Shown here piece after piece: positions 18,380 to 28,651 of a stretch of 64,000 bases of DNA. Each line of letters starts with the position of its first letter. Position 1 is the stretch's first letter. Under the pieces are notes generated by a model. It searched no databases. It was not told the DNA's origin and saw only the letters and a program-made list of their open reading frames with translations. The position numbers were made by a program, and so were the translations under genes. This DNA comes from Chitinispirillales bacterium ANBcel5 (GTDB lineage Bacteria > Fibrobacterota > Chitinivibrionia > Chitinivibrionales > Chitinispirillaceae). Where the stretch lies: positions 105,145-169,144 of the forward strand of contig JARUKZ010000006.1 of the NCBI GenBank assembly GCA_029688955.1, given 5' to 3'.

Positions 18380-18955
18380 ATGTCAGGAAAGAATGTAGTT
18401 TTGTTTGGCCCTCCAGGAGCAGGAAAAGGCACTCAAGCTGTACGTCTACGCGACCTTCTGGACGTACCCCACATATCTACCGGTGATATGTTTCGCTACC
18501 ATATTAAAAACGATACTGAGCTTGGCCGTACCGCCAAAGAGTATTCAAACAGTGGTCGCTTAGTTCCGGATGAAGTAACCATCGCAATGGTAAGAGATCG
18601 CCTGAGTCAGGCTGATGTAAAAGACGGATTTCTTCTTGATGGATTTCCACGCAGTGTTCCTCAGGCAGAAGCACTCGACAAAATTATTTCAGATCTGGGA
18701 ATCACCCTTGATCATGTTGTAAATATCAGTGTTCAGGATGAAGAAATCAGAACTCGTCTGGCAAAACGCGCAAGCATTGAAGGACGTGCAGATGATGCAG
18801 ATCCAGCAGTTATTCAAAACCGTATCGACACCTACAAGCAGCAGAGTGAGCCCTGCCTGAGCTATTACCGTCCAAAAGGTATTGTCCGCGATATTGATGG
18901 TATCGGCTCTATTGAAGAAGTTTTTGATCGCATCAAGGCGGTTTTTGAGAAGTAA
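18380..18955 (+). CDS. adk: Adenylate kinase
   Basis: A 191-residue enzyme equilibrating ATP, ADP and AMP. The P-loop GPPGAGKGTQ is at residues 10-19, the AMP site is in HISTGDMFR, and DGFPRSVPQAE is the adenylate-kinase signature. It is the short form without a zinc-binding LID, as the LID region after RLAKRA is brief. It has a strong AAGAAGGAGG ribosome binding site. A hairpin AGGGGCA/TGCCCCT (18968-18996) follows but lacks a T-run. Confidence 0.96.
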   Translation: MSGKNVVLFGPPGAGKGTQAVRLRDLLDVPHISTGDMFRYHIKNDTELGRTAKEYSNSGRLVPDEVTIAMVRDRLSQADVKDGFLLDGFPRSVPQAEALDKIISDLGITLDHVVNISVQDEEIRTRLAKRASIEGRADDADPAVIQNRIDTYKQQSEPCLSYYRPKGIVRDIDGIGSIEEVFDRIKAVFEK

Positions 18956-18994
18956 TAATTCTTAGAGAGGGGCATCTTTATCAGCAAGCTGCCC

Positions 18995-20134
18995 CTACCC
19001 CACTTTCCTTCTGAACTTCTGATCTTTCCAACTGAATTTTCCAAAAACACCTGAGAAAACAGCTGCAATAACCACCGGAAGTTGTATAACAGAAGCTGCT
19101 AGTATATACCTTCTAAGCTCCTTTTTCCTAAAAATCTTTGTTCCGGGGTAGAGAAGTAACGCTTCTCCAGTCACCTTAACTCCCACCAACCCCACTGTTA
19201 CCCCCCAAAAGGTGTGATCAATAAAACCAGTCACAAAAAAAGCAGCAATAAACAGATAGAAGAGAAAAACGGTGGAAAGAATAAGTACCTGTGGTAAACA
19301 GTAATGCACTGTTTTAGATCCCCAGCGTTTTCTCTGTTCAAACGCTTCGGCTATAGTTGGTGTAGGATTAGTTTCTACGGCTCCGGCCGGATCAGACATA
19401 AATTCAACTTTCCATTTGCCACTTTTCCAAATACGTTGAAGCAGAAGATCATCATCACCCGACACGACACATTGAATGTCTTCTCCATACCCACAAAGTG
19501 AGCTAAAGACTTCTTTTTTAAATGCAAAGTTGTTAGCATTGGAATTAATAGGAATTCCTGCACCTATTCCAGCAGCAGCAACAATCCCGTGAGAGAGAAA
19601 ATCTATTGACTGTACACCATAAAAGTGTCTGTTAATGGATTCGTCCTCTTTATAACATGTGATACCCTGAACAAGTCCAGTGTCTTCTGCAAAATAACAG
19701 TCTAAAGTATGCAGCCAGGTTTCAGGAACAACACAGTCAGCATCCGTAAAAACAACTATCTCATTTTTTGCCTGTTCTATTCCTTTTGTAACTGCATATT
19801 TTTTTGGAGACACCTTATTTGGTGTTTTTTCAACTCTGATCCACCTAAGATTATGATGCGTTTGAGCAATTTTTGTTAATATAAGAGGAGTATTATCAAT
19901 CGATCGATCATCAATAACAATAATCTCAAACCGTTCTTTGTCAATTGTTTGGGCAAGAACTGAGTCTATACACAGTTGGATATTTTTTTCTTCATTCCTT
20001 GCTGCAATGACAACAGAAAAAGAATATCCGGCTGGCTTTGCAGGCTTATTCAGCGTTATAAGCCCTCTTTTTAAAAAAAGTATCACTAAAGAATAACAAA
20101 TTGCAGGTATAAGCACCACTAAAGGAAGTATCAT
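18995..20134 (-). CDS. Membrane glycosyltransferase, family 2
   Basis: A 379-residue processive-type GT2 enzyme. It has an N-terminal membrane helix (residues 1-19), the GT-A domain with VVIAARNEEKNIQLCIDSVLAQT, the metal-binding DxD in VFTDADCVVP, the acid GDDDLLLQR and the QRKRWGS motif (QxxRW), then three C-terminal membrane helices. It probably transfers sugars from nucleotide donors onto a lipid or polysaccharide at the inner membrane; the sugar cannot be told. It lies 15 bases after nadE on the same strand. The convergent adk gene ends 39 bases away. Confidence 0.88.
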   Translation of the reverse strand: MILPLVVLIPAICYSLVILFLKRGLITLNKPAKPAGYSFSVVIAARNEEKNIQLCIDSVLAQTIDKERFEIIVIDDRSIDNTPLILTKIAQTHHNLRWIRVEKTPNKVSPKKYAVTKGIEQAKNEIVVFTDADCVVPETWLHTLDCYFAEDTGLVQGITCYKEDESINRHFYGVQSIDFLSHGIVAAAGIGAGIPINSNANNFAFKKEVFSSLCGYGEDIQCVVSGDDDLLLQRIWKSGKWKVEFMSDPAGAVETNPTPTIAEAFEQRKRWGSKTVHYCLPQVLILSTVFLFYLFIAAFFVTGFIDHTFWGVTVGLVGVKVTGEALLLYPGTKIFRKKELRRYILAASVIQLPVVIAAVFSGVFGKFSWKDQKFRRKVG

Positions 20135-20149
20135 TCATTCACCACCAAA

Positions 20150-21796
20150 TCACCACTTATAGTTTGAAGCAATTGGGAATCGTCTTCCTGATCCAAATGC
20201 CTTTGGTGTAATTTTTAATCCCGGTGGCGCCTGCCTTCTTTTATACTCATTTTTGGATACCGCCTTCGCAATCCAGGATACTGTATCTTGATCTACCCCC
20301 TGTTCTGCAATCTCCCTGGTTGCCATACCATCTTCAATTAATTTGTGAAGAATAGAATCGAGTAATGGATAGGGGGGTAACGAATCTTCATCTTTTTGGT
20401 CTGGCCTGAGCTCTGCAGACGGAGCTTTTGAAATTGTTGACTGCGGTATCACCTCCCCGTCACAATTTATCTGGTTCGCAAGTTTACAAACCATATCTTT
20501 GGGCAAATCGGATATCACACTCAGTCCACCGTTCATATCTCCATAAAGAGTGCTGTAACCAACCGATGCCTCACTCTTATTTCCTGTTGCCAGTAGCATA
20601 TGACCAAATTTATTTGAAAGTGCCATAAGAAGGGTTCCACGTATACGGGCCTGAAGATTTTCTTCTGCCAAACCTGGATTTGTGCCTGCAAAGAATGGAT
20701 CAAGTGCTTTAAGAAAGGACGTAAATATTTCTTCAATACCAATCGTGCTGAATTCTATTCCAAGGTTATTTGCAAGTTCCTCTGCATCTTTTATGCTACC
20801 CTCTGAAGAGTACCTTGAAGGTAGAGCAATTCCCCATACATTCCCCGCTCCCAAAGCATTTACAGCCAAGGCACAGGTAACAGCAGAATCAATTCCTCCC
20901 GAAAGCCCAATCAAAACTTTGCTAAAACCACACTTTCTAACATAATCCCGCAGACCAAGTGTTAGTGCATTGTGCACCGATTTAATGGTATCAAGTCTAG
21001 GAAGCGCAGAGGACTTACAAGTATTTTCTGTATCAATAATCTCGACATGTTCATTGAATGCAGCTAATTTTTTACATAAGTCACCAGCATTGTCGAAAAA
21101 CATACTGTTACCATCAAATATCAATTCATCATTACCCCCAACCTGATTAAGAAAAATAAAGGGTATTTTGTGCGTTGAGGCGTGTTTTTTCATAACAGAA
21201 CTGCGTAATTCTTCTTTACCAATATAAAAAGGGGATGCGGAAATATTTATAATAACAGAAGCTTTTTTATCTGCAAGTTCTGCAACGGGATTTCTCTTAT
21301 AGAGCTTCGGTTGAAAAAGTCCGGAATCATTCCAGGCATCTTCACATATACAGATACCAAGATTTTCACCTTTAAAGCAATAGGTACTAATTTCGTCTGC
21401 CGAATCGAAGTACCTGCTTTCATCAAAAACATCGTACGTTGGAAGAAGTGATTTGGCTTGAGTAAATAGTATCTTACCATTATGTATAAGAACGGCACAA
21501 TTCAAGAGGCCCTTACCCGGTGAGATTGGTGACTCCAATACTGTACCGGTTACTATTCCGGTGTTTGGATAGTTACGGGAGAAGTGAACAATTCTATCCA
21601 AAATGGAGTAACAATCCCGTATAAACCACCTCTTCTCAAGAAGATCTCTTGGTGGGTACCCCTGAATAAACATTTCAGAAAAGATAATAAGATCAGGTTT
21701 TGAAGGTGCTGTATCCTCAAGCACCTTCTCTATAATTGAAGCATTTCCCTCCAGATCACCAACCAAAGGGTTTAACTGACACAGAGCAATTTTCAT
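20150..21796 (-). CDS. nadE: Glutamine-dependent NAD+ synthetase
   Basis: A 548-residue two-domain enzyme making NAD+ from deamido-NAD+, ATP and glutamine. The N-terminal nitrilase-type glutaminase shows its triad in SEMFIQGYPPRDLL, KSLLPTYDVFDESRYF and ICEDAWND (the nucleophilic cysteine). The synthetase half has the PP-loop SGGIDSAVTCALA near residues 296-308 and STLYGDMNGGLSVISDLPK. The ATG overlaps the gpmI stop (ATGA), so the two are coupled. Confidence 0.95.
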   Translation of the reverse strand: MKIALCQLNPLVGDLEGNASIIEKVLEDTAPSKPDLIIFSEMFIQGYPPRDLLEKRWFIRDCYSILDRIVHFSRNYPNTGIVTGTVLESPISPGKGLLNCAVLIHNGKILFTQAKSLLPTYDVFDESRYFDSADEISTYCFKGENLGICICEDAWNDSGLFQPKLYKRNPVAELADKKASVIINISASPFYIGKEELRSSVMKKHASTHKIPFIFLNQVGGNDELIFDGNSMFFDNAGDLCKKLAAFNEHVEIIDTENTCKSSALPRLDTIKSVHNALTLGLRDYVRKCGFSKVLIGLSGGIDSAVTCALAVNALGAGNVWGIALPSRYSSEGSIKDAEELANNLGIEFSTIGIEEIFTSFLKALDPFFAGTNPGLAEENLQARIRGTLLMALSNKFGHMLLATGNKSEASVGYSTLYGDMNGGLSVISDLPKDMVCKLANQINCDGEVIPQSTISKAPSAELRPDQKDEDSLPPYPLLDSILHKLIEDGMATREIAEQGVDQDTVSWIAKAVSKNEYKRRQAPPGLKITPKAFGSGRRFPIASNYKW

Positions 21797-23313
21797 ATTT
21801 GTCCCGGAAGTAAAATTGAAGTACCATCCATTTCGACCGGTTTCTCAATACCAAGCATTTCAAGCATTGTGGGAGCGATATCGGAGAGTTTTCCTCCCTC
21901 ACGCAGCTTTAAATCTCCGTAACCAACGATAGTAAGCGGTACAGGATTAGTAGTGTGAGAAGTCATAGGAGAACCATCCTCAAGAACTATTTGCTCAGCA
22001 TTGCCATGGTCAGCAGCGAGAATGCAAGCTCCTCCCATAGAGAGTGCAGCTTCCACTACATCATGAACACAAGTGTCAATTGTTTCAACCGCCTTAATGA
22101 TAGCTTCTTTTATTCCGGTATGTCCTACCATGTCACAGTTTGCAAAATTGCAGATAACCACATCGTGCTGATTGCTTTTTATTGCTTCAACCAGTTTGTC
22201 CCTAACCTCAAAAGCGCTCATTTCAGGCTGCAAGTCATAGGTAGCCACTTTAGGACTATTTACCAGTATTCTATCCTCCTTAGGAAAAGGATCGTTGCGC
22301 TGACCATTGAAAAAGAAGGTTACGTGAGCATACTTTTCAGTCTCTGCACAACGTAACTGTTTCATTCCACTGCTTGAGAGTACCTCACCTAAAATGTTTT
22401 TATTCTCCATTTCAGGAAAGGCTTCCATGAAATTACCGTTATCATAGTAATGGGTCATTGCGATAAAACATTTCACCTGCCGATCAACAGAGAATTCAGC
22501 AAATGATGGCTCTACCATTGACTTTGTAAGCTGCCTTGTACGATCGAAACGAAAGTTAAAAAATATAACCGAATCATTTTCCTTTAACCCCTTATAATCA
22601 ATAACCCTGGGTTTAATGAATTCATCCGTTTCTCCAGCCTTATACGCCTGATCAATTGCTTCACGCCAGTCAGATACATTGGTCCCCTTACCATCCATTA
22701 TGGCACGATAAGCAAGTTCGGTTCGATCCCAGCGATTGTCCCGGTCCATTGCAAAATACCTTCCAATGACAGTAGCGACTCTTCCCACACCTGCTTTTTC
22801 AACTCCCTTTTGGAGTAACTCCATGTGTTTCTGAGCTGATTTGGGCGGTGTATCACGACCATCGGTAATTGCGTGTATCACCACATTTTCCAATCCCTTT
22901 TCCTTACAAAGTTCAAGAAGCGCTACACAGTGGCGGGTAACAGCATGTACTCCCTCTTCCTGAATGAGACCAATTAGGTGAAGTGCTCCATCCTTCTCTT
23001 TTGCATGATCAATTGCTTTCAAAAAAGCAGAATTAGTATAAAAAGTACCATCAGAAACACTTTTATCAATCTTGGTCAGACTCTGATAAATTGTCCGCCC
23101 AGCCCCTATATTAAGATGCCCCACCTCACTGTTTCCCTGGTATCCCTCCGGAAGTCCAGCACTGAGCCCACTTGTTTCAACCAAAGTTGTAGGGTTTTCC
23201 TTCTCATAAGTATCGGTGTACGGGGTGTTGGCTGCAAAAATGGCGTCTCCCTGGTCATGTTTACCCCTTCCCCATCCATCTCTCAGTATCAAACAAAGTG
23301 GTCTCTTTTTCAT
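21793..23313 (-). CDS. gpmI: 2,3-bisphosphoglycerate-independent phosphoglycerate mutase
   Basis: A 506-residue manganese-type mutase interconverting 3- and 2-phosphoglycerate in glycolysis. The N terminus CLILRDGWGRGKHDQGDA contains the metal-binding aspartate; the nucleophilic serine is in GYQGNSEVGHLNIGAGR; further metal ligands are in ITDGRDTPP, CDMVGHTG and ADHGNAEQ. The length matches the family. It has a GAGGAG ribosome binding site and is the first gene of gpmI-nadE-glycosyltransferase. Confidence 0.95.
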   Translation of the reverse strand: MKKRPLCLILRDGWGRGKHDQGDAIFAANTPYTDTYEKENPTTLVETSGLSAGLPEGYQGNSEVGHLNIGAGRTIYQSLTKIDKSVSDGTFYTNSAFLKAIDHAKEKDGALHLIGLIQEEGVHAVTRHCVALLELCKEKGLENVVIHAITDGRDTPPKSAQKHMELLQKGVEKAGVGRVATVIGRYFAMDRDNRWDRTELAYRAIMDGKGTNVSDWREAIDQAYKAGETDEFIKPRVIDYKGLKENDSVIFFNFRFDRTRQLTKSMVEPSFAEFSVDRQVKCFIAMTHYYDNGNFMEAFPEMENKNILGEVLSSSGMKQLRCAETEKYAHVTFFFNGQRNDPFPKEDRILVNSPKVATYDLQPEMSAFEVRDKLVEAIKSNQHDVVICNFANCDMVGHTGIKEAIIKAVETIDTCVHDVVEAALSMGGACILAADHGNAEQIVLEDGSPMTSHTTNPVPLTIVGYGDLKLREGGKLSDIAPTMLEMLGIEKPVEMDGTSILLPGQI

Positions 23314-23438
23314 AGTAGCTCCTCTATAATTTATTTAAAACGATTCAATGCACTCAGTAAGTCTTATAATATAGCTAAATACACCAAACAGAGCCACTAT
23401 TACAGTAACCTCACCCCCTCTAAAGACAGAACAAAACG

Positions 23439-24527
23439 CTACTTACATCCACAACAAAGACACCGGCACTTTCTTCTTTTAGGCCTCAGAAAGCTATAAA
23501 TAAATACTAACACTCCCACAACCAGATACAACTCTCCCCAGCGCACCCCAATTTTATGACTACCATAAGGCATAGGTTCTTGTTCGCTTTTGAAATATGG
23601 ATAGAGCATCTCAATAGAAGTTATTTTTGTATCCACACCCCTTATAAGCTCCATAAACTCATCTATTAGCATCTTCATCTCATCTTTTGCAGCAGTTGTA
23701 TGACCGATTCCACTAATTTCCATAATTTTTGTCGTAGCCGCCTTTTTTAAGAGCAGAACAAAAAGCGGTTCGGGGATAAAAGGAACTACCTTTAAAAGTG
23801 AAGGTGCAATTGTGATCCCTTTTTTCTGCAATGCCTTAAAAGCCTCTTTAGTCGCCCTTGATGCAAGAACAAGAGCATCACGCGTGTTCGCCAATCGCTT
23901 AGCATCGGTGCCTGTGGCATAAATTGCACCAACAAGCCCCGGAATTAAAAGTGCTACATGAGTTTTGAGCCATGCGTCCATATCCTTTCTTACCTCAACT
24001 TTATACCCTGGCATTTTCCCAAGAACATCAGCTACTTTTTTTGTACGATTTCTTATGCATCCATCAATCTCACCCACAGGGATAGTCCATTTAAATTTAT
24101 CGGTACCCGAAATTACTCTAATCACATGACCTTCTCTCCTTCCTCCCGGTAGCGGAAACCCCACCATTACTCTTTCACTTCCAAGAGCATCAGCAAAGGG
24201 CACTGCTCCCAACACATTATTCATCATAAAAAGAAAGGTTTTGACTCTTCTATTTGCAGCAAGCGTAGGAAGAAGTTGCAGTGCTTGATTTTTGCGCATA
24301 ACTATAATTACAAGCTCATAGTCATCATCAGGCGCAAAACTTGAAACCGTTTTAATGTTACTGTGAATTTCTTCACAGTTTTTGGTATTTCTTATGATTA
24401 TCCCGAAATCTCTTAAATCCTGCAGTCTCTGTCCCCGAGCCATTACAGTAACATCGTTTTTAGCTTCAATAAGCTTTGCAGCCAAAAGAGAGCCCATTGG
24501 TCCAGCTCCTATCAATAGAATCCTCAT
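23439..24527 (-). CDS. PanE/ApbA-like 2-dehydropantoate reductase family protein with membrane tail
   Basis: A 362-residue NAD(P)-dependent reductase-like protein. The Rossmann motif is MRILLIGAGPMGSLLAAKL at the N terminus, and the conserved lysine/asparagine regions (MRKNQAL, MMNNVLG) fit ketopantoate reductases, but the helical domain differs from true PanE. The C terminus ends in a membrane helix (LYLVVGVLVFIYSFL) and a basic tail with five cysteines (CRCLCCGC), which is unusual and suggests membrane attachment or metal binding. I use the ATG at 24527 because AGGAGG lies five bases before it; a frame to 24575 adds 16 residues. The substrate is uncertain. Confidence 0.7.
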   Translation of the reverse strand: MRILLIGAGPMGSLLAAKLIEAKNDVTVMARGQRLQDLRDFGIIIRNTKNCEEIHSNIKTVSSFAPDDDYELVIIVMRKNQALQLLPTLAANRRVKTFLFMMNNVLGAVPFADALGSERVMVGFPLPGGRREGHVIRVISGTDKFKWTIPVGEIDGCIRNRTKKVADVLGKMPGYKVEVRKDMDAWLKTHVALLIPGLVGAIYATGTDAKRLANTRDALVLASRATKEAFKALQKKGITIAPSLLKVVPFIPEPLFVLLLKKAATTKIMEISGIGHTTAAKDEMKMLIDEFMELIRGVDTKITSIEMLYPYFKSEQEPMPYGSHKIGVRWGELYLVVGVLVFIYSFLRPKRRKCRCLCCGCK

Positions 24528-24610
24528 CTCTTCCTCCTCATTTGTGGGTAAATACGGTACGATAGTGATGAGCAAAAATTACACCTTGGACCACATACCT
24601 CAGCGTGGAT

Positions 24611-25165
24611 AAAATAGTCTGACTTTTTTGCTATTTGCGTTAAAATAGTCTGACTTTTTTGCTATTTGCGTTAAAATAGTCTGACTTTTTTGCTATTTGC
24701 GTTAAAATAGTCTGACTTTTTTGCTATTTGTGTTAAAATAGTCTGACTTTTTTGCTATTTGTGTTAAATTAGTCTGACTTTTTTGCTATTTGTGTTAAAT
24801 TAGTCTGACTTTTTTGATATTTGTATTAAATTAGTCTGACTTTTTTGATATTTGTATTAAAATAGTCTGAGTTTTTTGATATTTGTATTAAAATAGTCTG
24901 ACTTTTTTGATATTTGTATTAAAATAGTCTGACTTTTTTGATATGTCTGACTTTTTTGCTATTTGTGTTAAAATAGTCTGACTTTTTTGCTATTTGTGTT
25001 AAATTAGTCTGACTTTTTTGCTATTTGTGTTAAATTAGTCTGACTTTTTTGCTATTTGTGTTAAATTAGTCTGACTTTTTTGCTATTTGTGTTAAATTAG
25101 TCTGACTTTTTTGATATTTGTGTTAAATTAGTCTGACTTTTTTGTTATTTTAGTATAAAATAGTC
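24611..25165. repeat. Tandem array of 18 x 31-bp repeats
   Basis: A direct tandem repeat with a 31-base unit whose most constant part is TAGTCTGACTTTTTTG, followed by a variable WATTTGYRTT. Eighteen units plus a partial nineteenth are present. Subtypes run in blocks: 'CTATTTGCGTT' units first (24611-24734), then 'CTATTTGTGTT', then 'GATATTTGTATT' in the middle, then 'CTATTTGTGTT' again. One unit near 24944 has lost seven bases and the next its first six. The period is not a multiple of three, and stop codons recur, so it is non-coding. There are no unique spacers, so it is not a CRISPR. It sits 34 bases before the DUF4143 ATPase gene. Confidence 0.97.
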
Positions 25166-25199
25166 ACACAGTACTACAACGTTATCTGGAATTCTAACA

Positions 25200-26444
25200 A
25201 TGAATGATAGTTTCTGCGCCCGCTGGTTTTTAAAGAGTATGGATTCACTTCTTAAAAAACCTTATGTTCACATTCTGTTTGGCGCCCGGCAAACAGGCAA
25301 AACCAGCATTCTAAAACATCTTACATCGCACTGTTCTCTATGGTATAACCTTGCAGACCCTGAGGAGAGGAATCGTCATATTCTAGATCCGGGAGTTTTT
25401 GCCAGGGAATGCAAAAGCTTGCCCTTTAATGGTAAACCTTTACTGGTAGTGGTTGATGAAGCCCAAACTGTTCCTTCTATTTTTGATGCAATTCAGGCTC
25501 TCTATGATACTGATAAAACTCGCTGGAGATTTGTTTTATGTGGTAGTTCTGCCAGAAAGCTACGATCCACCGGATCGAATCTGCTTCCCGGGCGTTCTGT
25601 GAAACATCACCTCTATCCACTGGTACTTTGTGAACGACCAGCCATAAACAATCCAACTCACTCCTACATTGTACCGTTTCAATGGCATAAAGAACCACAT
25701 GAGCCACTTTTTCCCGCTACAGACATTGAAGAAAGACTCGCATTCGGTGATTTACCTGGTGTAATATGTTTGCCTCATGAAGATCGTACCGCTATACTCA
25801 GATCTTATGCCAGTATTTACCTTGAAGAGGAGATTCGTCGTGAAGCAACAATCAGGGACTGGAATGCTTTTATAAATTTCCTTCGCCTTGCGGCCTCTTA
25901 CTCCGGAGAAATAATCAACTACTCTGCAATGTCACGGGAAACGGGTATATCTATTACAACCATAAAATCACACTATCAGCTTCTGGAGGATATTTTTGTG
26001 GGATTTTCGATACCAGGATATACCGGAAGCACCAGAAAAGCGCTCCTCTCAACACCCAAATTTTTCTTTGTGGATTTAGGCTTACGGCATGCTGCAGCCG
26101 GTCTGATACCGGGAGATAATTTAGTGGCAGCAAACCCAGGCCCTGTTTTTGAACACTGGGTCGGTTTAGAGTTATGGAAAAGATTACAGTACCTGCAAGA
26201 GGGTAAATTATACTACCTACGTGCGAAGAGTGGTATGGAAATAGACTACATTATAGCTCTGAACGATCAAACGATACCTGTAGAAGTCAAATGGACCAAA
26301 TCACCTTCAGTTAGTGATGCAAGACATCTAAACTCATTTATCAAAGATACTCCCAATGCATCCCGTGGTTATGTGGTATGTCGCTGCCAGCGACCTCAGG
26401 CCCTCAGTGAAACAGTTACAGCCATTCCATGGTGGATGATCTAA
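25200..26444 (+). CDS. AAA ATPase with DUF4143 domain
   Basis: A 414-residue protein of the AAA_14/DUF4143 type. Walker A is GARQTGKTS near residues 28-36; Walker B is LLVVVDEAQ near 81-89; the sensor strand is FVLCGSSARKL. The C-terminal DUF4143 domain carries the nuclease-like motif EHWVGLELWKRL and, near residues 345-365, a PD-(D/E)xK-like core (GMEIDYIIALNDQTIPVEVKW). The family is widespread in anaerobes, often in multicopy, and its role is unclear. The gene stands alone, right behind the 31-bp repeat array. Confidence 0.85.
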   Translation: MNDSFCARWFLKSMDSLLKKPYVHILFGARQTGKTSILKHLTSHCSLWYNLADPEERNRHILDPGVFARECKSLPFNGKPLLVVVDEAQTVPSIFDAIQALYDTDKTRWRFVLCGSSARKLRSTGSNLLPGRSVKHHLYPLVLCERPAINNPTHSYIVPFQWHKEPHEPLFPATDIEERLAFGDLPGVICLPHEDRTAILRSYASIYLEEEIRREATIRDWNAFINFLRLAASYSGEIINYSAMSRETGISITTIKSHYQLLEDIFVGFSIPGYTGSTRKALLSTPKFFFVDLGLRHAAAGLIPGDNLVAANPGPVFEHWVGLELWKRLQYLQEGKLYYLRAKSGMEIDYIIALNDQTIPVEVKWTKSPSVSDARHLNSFIKDTPNASRGYVVCRCQRPQALSETVTAIPWWMI

Positions 26445-26485
26445 ACTAGCCTTATAAAAAATAGAAATAAGTTAGGGATAATGAA

Positions 26486-26507
26486 GCCGGGAAAAATAAT
26501 CCCCGGC
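26486..26507. terminator. Possible bidirectional terminator hairpin
   Basis: A hairpin of GCCGGG and CCCGGC around an A/T-rich loop lies between two convergent genes. There is no T-run directly after the stem on either strand, so this is a weak call. Confidence 0.35.
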
Positions 26508-26522
26508 CCATGCACAAGTAGC

Positions 26523-28625
26523 TTATCGAATATTAGCAGCTCTAACTCTCTTTTTGAGTACAGTCTCCTCTATCCTTAACTCATCAAACTCTCTTTGTGA
26601 CTCTATTAAGTTAAACTCGACTCTTCGGTTTAGAGCTCTTCCTTCGGCTGTGTTGTTATCTGCAATTGGTTTTTCTAATCCATAGCCGATTGCTACAATA
26701 TTTGACTCAGGTACACCTTTTGACATTAGATACTCTTTAACAGACATAGCACGTGCAGCTGAAAGCAGTAAATTGTACTCTGCTGCTCCACGGGAATCGG
26801 TGTGTCCCTGTATTTCATAACGTAAATGTGGATATTCGATAAGGAAATCAGCAATATAATCAAGACCAGCAAATGAAGCTGAAACCAACTCAGAGCTATT
26901 AGTTTTGAAATTAACATTTCTCAAGTTTGTATTTAACTCTTCGGTTTCCTGCTCGGTTGGCATGACAAACTCTTCTATTTCAGGCTCCGGTTCGGGTTCT
27001 GGTTCCGGCTCTGGCTCCGGTACAGCTTCTGGTTCCGGTTCAGGTAGAACTTCAGGTCCCGACTCCATCTCTGGTTCTGGTTGCGGGGCAGGCCTTGGCT
27101 CCGGTAGCGGCTCAGGAGCGGGTAGAGGTTCAGGTACACAACACTCTTTTCTATGTCCCCAGTTAATTGTTAACCCGCCAGCGATTTCACTTCCCCGTTC
27201 GGGGTTAAAGTAAGCTGTTCCGATAGCTTTATAGGACAAATCGAGTGAAAAATGTCTGAAATTTAACCCCAAGCCAAATGCAGATGCAAGGCGTTCGGAG
27301 CCACCAAAAACAAATCCTACCCGAAGAGGCAAAAAGCCTCTCATTGACCCTATTTCACCTCCCAGAGACAAACGAGGAATGTAAGATCTTCCGGGACCCA
27401 ATAAAATCTGTTGCTGATAGTTTGCCCCCACTGTTGCATGATCAACATTAAATGGGTTATCGTGACGGCTCCTGGTGGTAAAATCCCAAGTGCTTGAATA
27501 TCCTAAATCAAAGGACATTGGCAAATAGGTTATTATCATATCCCCAGACTCGAGAGTTTCGGTACCATCTGAAATATAGTCTTCAGGATCGTCTCCTCCC
27601 AGATTTTCAACACCTGAAACGACTCTTTGCAGATCACTCTCTTTTCTTATACTGTAAGTTACTTCTTTTACATCTCTTCCCCACATAATCATTCCAATAT
27701 CTCTAATACCTAAGGCTACAGAATGATTATCATTATAGAAAATTCCGCCCAAATCAAAGCCAAACCCGTGTCCATAAGCTTTGGGGATAGAAGAATTTTC
27801 AAAGGGGTTGTTGAAATCCCAGGGTCCACTAAATCCCATCCCGGTGGTTTGGATATGAATATCACCATGAAAATCAATTTCCGATGAAGCTGAATCTACA
27901 AAAATACGACTATCGTCTGAAGACTCAGCCAAAAGTAAAGAATGCCCCATGATGTATCTCACGCCAAAACCCAAAGCGGCACAATCCAGTTTTAAAAGAT
28001 CATGAATTCGTGGTAGCGACACTGGTAAACCAAACTGAAAAGAAAACTCTGTGAGCCAGGAAGTATGCTGATTAATACCGGAAAAATCAAGCTCATTACC
28101 TTTTCTTACTCCATCAGTTGCTGAATAAATGAGCATAAGTGGGCCACCCGGGATTGTAAGCTCTTCCTCCAGGCGCGTAGAAACATCAAACGCAAAGCGT
28201 CTATGTGCAAATGAAAACAGGTTCGTTTCAGCAGCCCCGTATACAGTGAAGCCATTTTTTAAGCCTCTTGTAAGCAACTCACTGACTTTTTCAGGCCCCA
28301 TATCACTATCGATACCAAAGCTGTTTTTAAAGATTGTAGATTTGAGCTGAGAGATTCCTCTACGATTATCCACCCAGTATTCATTGAATGGCGAAAGGGA
28401 TAAAACATCACTCCACAAAGTGACTCCGACATTGCCAAGAGATACCCCGCCGTTAGGTGGGCGGGATATAGCAAGCAAAGCCGGGTTATGGTATGAGGCA
28501 TCAATGGCAACACCTGAAACATTTCTGCTCTGGGTATTTCCCACACTTCGGGGATTGTTGTCGATTGATGCAAAAATTGTAAAACTAAAAAGGAAAACTA
28601 GTAGAATTTTTTTGTGAATACTCAT
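26523..28625 (-). CDS. OmpA-family outer-membrane protein with (Pro-Glu)n linker
   Basis: A 700-residue envelope protein. A signal peptide ([20 protein letters not shown]) is followed by a long beta-rich region (about residues 25-500) similar to DUF5723/PorV-like barrel proteins, then a proline-glutamate linker of about 50 residues, and a C-terminal OmpA domain with the peptidoglycan-binding signature [28 protein letters not shown]...RALNRRVEF. It probably anchors the outer membrane to the cell wall. I prefer the ATG at 28625 for its signal peptide; a GTG at 28655 would overlap the previous stop by four bases. It is coupled to the lipoprotein gene upstream. Confidence 0.8.
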   Translation of the reverse strand: MSIHKKILLVFLFSFTIFASIDNNPRSVGNTQSRNVSGVAIDASYHNPALLAISRPPNGGVSLGNVGVTLWSDVLSLSPFNEYWVDNRRGISQLKSTIFKNSFGIDSDMGPEKVSELLTRGLKNGFTVYGAAETNLFSFAHRRFAFDVSTRLEEELTIPGGPLMLIYSATDGVRKGNELDFSGINQHTSWLTEFSFQFGLPVSLPRIHDLLKLDCAALGFGVRYIMGHSLLLAESSDDSRIFVDSASSEIDFHGDIHIQTTGMGFSGPWDFNNPFENSSIPKAYGHGFGFDLGGIFYNDNHSVALGIRDIGMIMWGRDVKEVTYSIRKESDLQRVVSGVENLGGDDPEDYISDGTETLESGDMIITYLPMSFDLGYSSTWDFTTRSRHDNPFNVDHATVGANYQQQILLGPGRSYIPRLSLGGEIGSMRGFLPLRVGFVFGGSERLASAFGLGLNFRHFSLDLSYKAIGTAYFNPERGSEIAGGLTINWGHRKECCVPEPLPAPEPLPEPRPAPQPEPEMESGPEVLPEPEPEAVPEPEPEPEPEPEPEIEEFVMPTEQETEELNTNLRNVNFKTNSSELVSASFAGLDYIADFLIEYPHLRYEIQGHTDSRGAAEYNLLLSAARAMSVKEYLMSKGVPESNIVAIGYGLEKPIADNNTAEGRALNRRVEFNLIESQREFDELRIEETVLKKRVRAANIR

Positions 28626-28651
28626 CACTTTACCTTTATTGATTTTCCAGC

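Noticed and set aside
18968..18996. Terminator after adk
   Set aside because: The stem AGGGGCA/TGCCCCT is sound, but no T-run follows on either strand and it overlaps the end of the glycosyltransferase gene.
24611..25165. CRISPR array
   Set aside because: The 31-base units abut one another with no unique spacers, and no cas gene is nearby; it is a plain tandem repeat.
25200..26444. Defence-system ATPase
   Set aside because: DUF4143 proteins are common solitary genes in anaerobes; no nuclease, methylase or other defence gene stands beside it.
26905..27213. Gly/Ser-rich 102-residue frame on the plus strand
   Set aside because: It is the antisense of the Pro-Glu linker of the OmpA-type protein.
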